Below are positions 23,770 to 26,169 of a DNA stretch of 26,169 nucleotides, piece by piece (the stretch's first letter is position 1; the number at the start of each line of letters is the position of its first letter). Origin of the DNA: Acidobacteriota bacterium (GTDB lineage Bacteria > Acidobacteriota > Terriglobia > Terriglobales > Acidobacteriaceae); contig JAJZDO010000853.1 in the NCBI GenBank assembly GCA_021805955.1, positions 1 to 26,169 of the forward strand, given 5' to 3'. The notes under the pieces are model-generated. The model saw only the letters and a list, made by a program, of their open reading frames with translations. It was not told the DNA's origin and did no database searches. Both the position numbers and the translations under genes were made by a program.

Positions 23770-26169
23770 ATGAGAAAACATACGCGTAGAGGGTTTCTGG
23801 AGCTGCTAGGCAAGGGTGCGGCTCTGAGTGGCATGGGGAAACTTTCACAGAGATTTTCCCATGCTGCCTCAGATTCCAGTATGGTTTCGGATTCCGGAAC
23901 AATGCCACAGACGTACGACGAGATCATCCATGGGTGGATGAACCCGAAGCGGACCTATCGTCCACACACGCGGTGGTGGTGGCCGGGGAATGCCGTGACG
24001 CAGGATGGTATTCGATGGGAACTGGACCAGATGTGCCGACAGGGGGTTGGCGGCGTGGAACTGATGACGCCCTGGCGGATGTACACCGAAGGAAACATCG
24101 ATTACCTCTCACGGGAACATTTGGACATGGTTGCGTTCACAATAAGGGAGGCGAAACAAAGAGACATGGAAGTGGCTTTCAGCTTTTGTCCTGGCTGGAA
24201 GTTTGGCGGCTATTGGGTTCCCCCGACACAGCGCAGTAAGGTGCTTGCTCAGGGGTGGAAGGATGTGGAGGGACCAGCGCTCTTTGACAGTGAATTGCCC
24301 GCTTACACTGTAGAACAGAGAGTTCAATCTGGGCTGGACCCGTCTTTTACATCGGATGCTCCCGATGAGAATCAAATCATTGCTGTGGTAGCGGCAAGGG
24401 TGGTCGGTGAACATCTGGATTCGGCCACCTTGGTCGAACTCACTCCCCTGGCAACAAATAACCACCTTCGTTGGCAGGTTCCAAATGGAACCTGGCGGCT
24501 GATGGCCTTCCGTTTGAAATATACCGGAGAGATTTGCGCAACCACTGACAATTTTCCGCAGCGTCAATGGGTGGTTGACCACTTTAGCGGGGAGGCTGTT
24601 CGCAATTATTGCGAGTATCTCGGAGATAAGTTGTATCAGTCTGTTGGGCAGGATTTTGGCAAGGTCCTTGACACTTTGTTCTCCGACAGCTTTGAAGTGA
24701 TGGTCTTTGACGGCACGGTTCATTGGACCAATTCTGCCCTGGCAGAGTTCAAGCGTTATAAAGGTTACGATCTCAACCGCTATCTGCCTGCTATCTGGTG
24801 GGACATTGGCGATCTAGCTCCTAAAGTACGCTACGACATCAATGATTTCCTGGGATGGCTTGGCATTCAGGCATTCTTCAAGCCTTTCATCGATTGGGGG
24901 CAGGCCCATAACATTGACGCGCGTATCCAGCCCTACTACCGATTTACCGAAGAGTTGATACAGGGAGCGGGGCTTGCTCCAAGGCCGGAAATGGAAGTGA
25001 CAAGAACCGGTTTTACCGTCATCGCAGACCCGCGAAAGGCCGTCGCGGCAGGAGGCCATTTATACGGTCGCGAAATTATTTCAGCCGAAGCATACACCTT
25101 TCTGCATCCGCAACGATACCGGACGACATTGGAAGAAATGAAGGTCGCTTCGGATGGATTCCTGCGCGATGGGGTGACTCAGTTTTATAACCACGGGTAT
25201 ATTTATTCTCCTGAGATGCATGTGGCTCCATCACGCGATGTCCCTTGGGCTAACAGAATCAGCCATTGGAACATATGGTGGAAACATTATCATCACTTGA
25301 CAGCATATCTTTCCCGATGCTGTTACCTTTTGCGACAAGGACACTTCGTCGGTGATGTTCTGGTGTATTCTCCGCAAGCAACTGTCTGGACGCAGAAGGT
25401 ACTTTTCAACAATGAGCGGCGCATCATGCCTTATGGCAATGTCGGGCAAACACTCGTCGCCAATGGGTACGATTTTGACCCGGTGAACGATGACATCCTG
25501 CAACACTATGTCGAGATTCAGGATCGGAATTTTCAGATACGAGGTATGCAGTATCGCTTTTTGGTTCTTCCTTCTACAAAAGCAGTACCGGTCGCTACGA
25601 TGGAAACAATCCGCAAGTTTGTTCATGCGGGTGGGGTGGTGATTGCGCTCGGCGAGATACCGTCAGAGTCGGTCGGTTTGCTGCATCACACCGAAAACGA
25701 CGTCCGAGTCAAACAGATTGCAGCGGAATTGTTTGGCACAGATGGTAACGGAACGATCCATCCTGGTGGTGGACGGACGTACGTCATATCGAGCTATCCG
25801 ATTCCGGACTTTAACACAACGGAACGTACTTTTGTTCCAACAGATGTCGCGGCGGTTCCGGAGTACACGGTCAAAGATGTTAGCGATCTAAACGGACAAA
25901 TATCCGGAGCAGCCACCGTTCAACTCAGCTCTTCCGAGCGAGCAATGATTGACGCACTTCGTGCTCATCTGCGTCCGGACTTCGCATTGGTGGACAACGC
26001 CGCCAGCGGCGGACTGACATTCATTCATCGAAGAATAGGTACTGAGGATTTGTATTTTGTCAGCAACTTATCTGCACAGCCAGCAGATACAACGATTTCA
26101 TTCCGCGTTCCAGGGAAGATCCCTGAAATCTGGGATGCAATGACGGGAGATATCTCGCCTGTGCACGTA
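23770..26169 (+). CDS. second GH106 alpha-L-rhamnosidase-like enzyme, Tat signal, truncated by window edge
   Basis: Open for 800 codons from the ATG at 23770 to the right edge. The leader HTRRGFLELLGKGAA (residues 4-18) is a Tat motif, unlike the Sec leader of the other GH106 protein. The GH106 opening is RPHTRWWWPG (64-73), then GIRWELDQMCRQGVGGVELM. Probable catalytic glutamates are E309 in FSDSFEV and E440 in ISAEAYT, 131 residues apart, close to the 132 I recall for BT0986. The discoidin-like insert seen in the GH106 at 11017 is not evident. LPSTKAVPVATMETIRKFV and FVHAGGVVIALGEIP resemble the later Rossmann-like region of the family, and LYFVSNLSAQPADTTISFRV begins the beta-sandwich part. 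The start lacks a clear Shine-Dalgarno. It lies 134 bases after the unknown exported gene, probably in the same unit. Confidence 0.88.
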   Translation, partial: MRKHTRRGFLELLGKGAALSGMGKLSQRFSHAASDSSMVSDSGTMPQTYDEIIHGWMNPKRTYRPHTRWWWPGNAVTQDGIRWELDQMCRQGVGGVELMTPWRMYTEGNIDYLSREHLDMVAFTIREAKQRDMEVAFSFCPGWKFGGYWVPPTQRSKVLAQGWKDVEGPALFDSELPAYTVEQRVQSGLDPSFTSDAPDENQIIAVVAARVVGEHLDSATLVELTPLATNNHLRWQVPNGTWRLMAFRLKYTGEICATTDNFPQRQWVVDHFSGEAVRNYCEYLGDKLYQSVGQDFGKVLDTLFSDSFEVMVFDGTVHWTNSALAEFKRYKGYDLNRYLPAIWWDIGDLAPKVRYDINDFLGWLGIQAFFKPFIDWGQAHNIDARIQPYYRFTEELIQGAGLAPRPEMEVTRTGFTVIADPRKAVAAGGHLYGREIISAEAYTFLHPQRYRTTLEEMKVASDGFLRDGVTQFYNHGYIYSPEMHVAPSRDVPWANRISHWNIWWKHYHHLTAYLSRCCYLLRQGHFVGDVLVYSPQATVWTQKVLFNNERRIMPYGNVGQTLVANGYDFDPVNDDILQHYVEIQDRNFQIRGMQYRFLVLPSTKAVPVATMETIRKFVHAGGVVIALGEIPSESVGLLHHTENDVRVKQIAAELFGTDGNGTIHPGGGRTYVISSYPIPDFNTTERTFVPTDVAAVPEYTVKDVSDLNGQISGAATVQLSSSERAMIDALRAHLRPDFALVDNAASGGLTFIHRRIGTEDLYFVSNLSAQPADTTISFRVPGKIPEIWDAMTGDISPVHV

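Noticed and set aside
1..26169. CRISPR arrays, tRNA or rRNA genes, integrase attachment sites, riboswitches
   Set aside because: I saw no regularly spaced repeats, no tRNA-like cloverleaf or rRNA segment, no integrase gene, and no riboswitch I could recognise by eye.

Overview
The window looks like a carbohydrate-utilisation locus from an Acidobacteriota (Terriglobia-like) genome. The grounds are moderately high GC, a very large Oar-type TonB-dependent receptor with an N-terminal carboxypeptidase-regulatory-like domain, and many Tat-exported enzymes. The taxon is inferred from gene style, not from a marker gene. The common theme is L-rhamnose: its release from a probably sulfated glycan, its import, and its breakdown by two different routes.

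Layout. (1) 81-3567, minus strand: RhaT-type L-rhamnose symporter, Pseudomonas-type L-rhamnose isomerase, and an unusual regulator joining an IclR-like winged helix to a periplasmic-binding-protein-like sensor. A further gene may start at position 76 and run off the left edge. (2) 3568-4835: gene-poor stretch with a TumE/DUF6516-like remnant and a LacI-type palindrome. (3) 4836-6275, plus: Tat-type sulfatase with an atypical CxAxR maturation motif, followed by a decayed Tat-signal relic. (4) 6827-10112, minus operon: Tat-exported lactonase-like amidohydrolase, Tat-exported DUF1080 protein, cytoplasmic L-rhamnonate dehydratase. (5) 11017-15727, plus: Sec-exported GH106 alpha-L-rhamnosidase and an ACS-family MFS transporter one base behind it. 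Decayed IS5-family transposase relics lie on both sides of this pair. (6) 16719-26169, plus: TonB-dependent receptor, Tat-type sulfatase with a canonical CxPxR motif, an unrecognised exported 459-residue protein, and a second GH106 enzyme (Tat signal) cut by the right edge.

Working model (inference). The receptor imports a sulfated, rhamnose-containing oligosaccharide. The sulfatases, the two GH106 enzymes, the DUF1080 protein and possibly the unknown protein dismantle it outside the cytoplasm. Free rhamnose enters through RhaT and is isomerised. In parallel, rhamnono-lactone formed in the periplasm is opened by the exported lactonase, the rhamnonate anion is taken up by the MFS carrier, and rhamnonate dehydratase acts on it inside. 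Rhamnulokinase, the aldolases, a rhamnose dehydrogenase and a sulfatase-maturating enzyme are not in the window.
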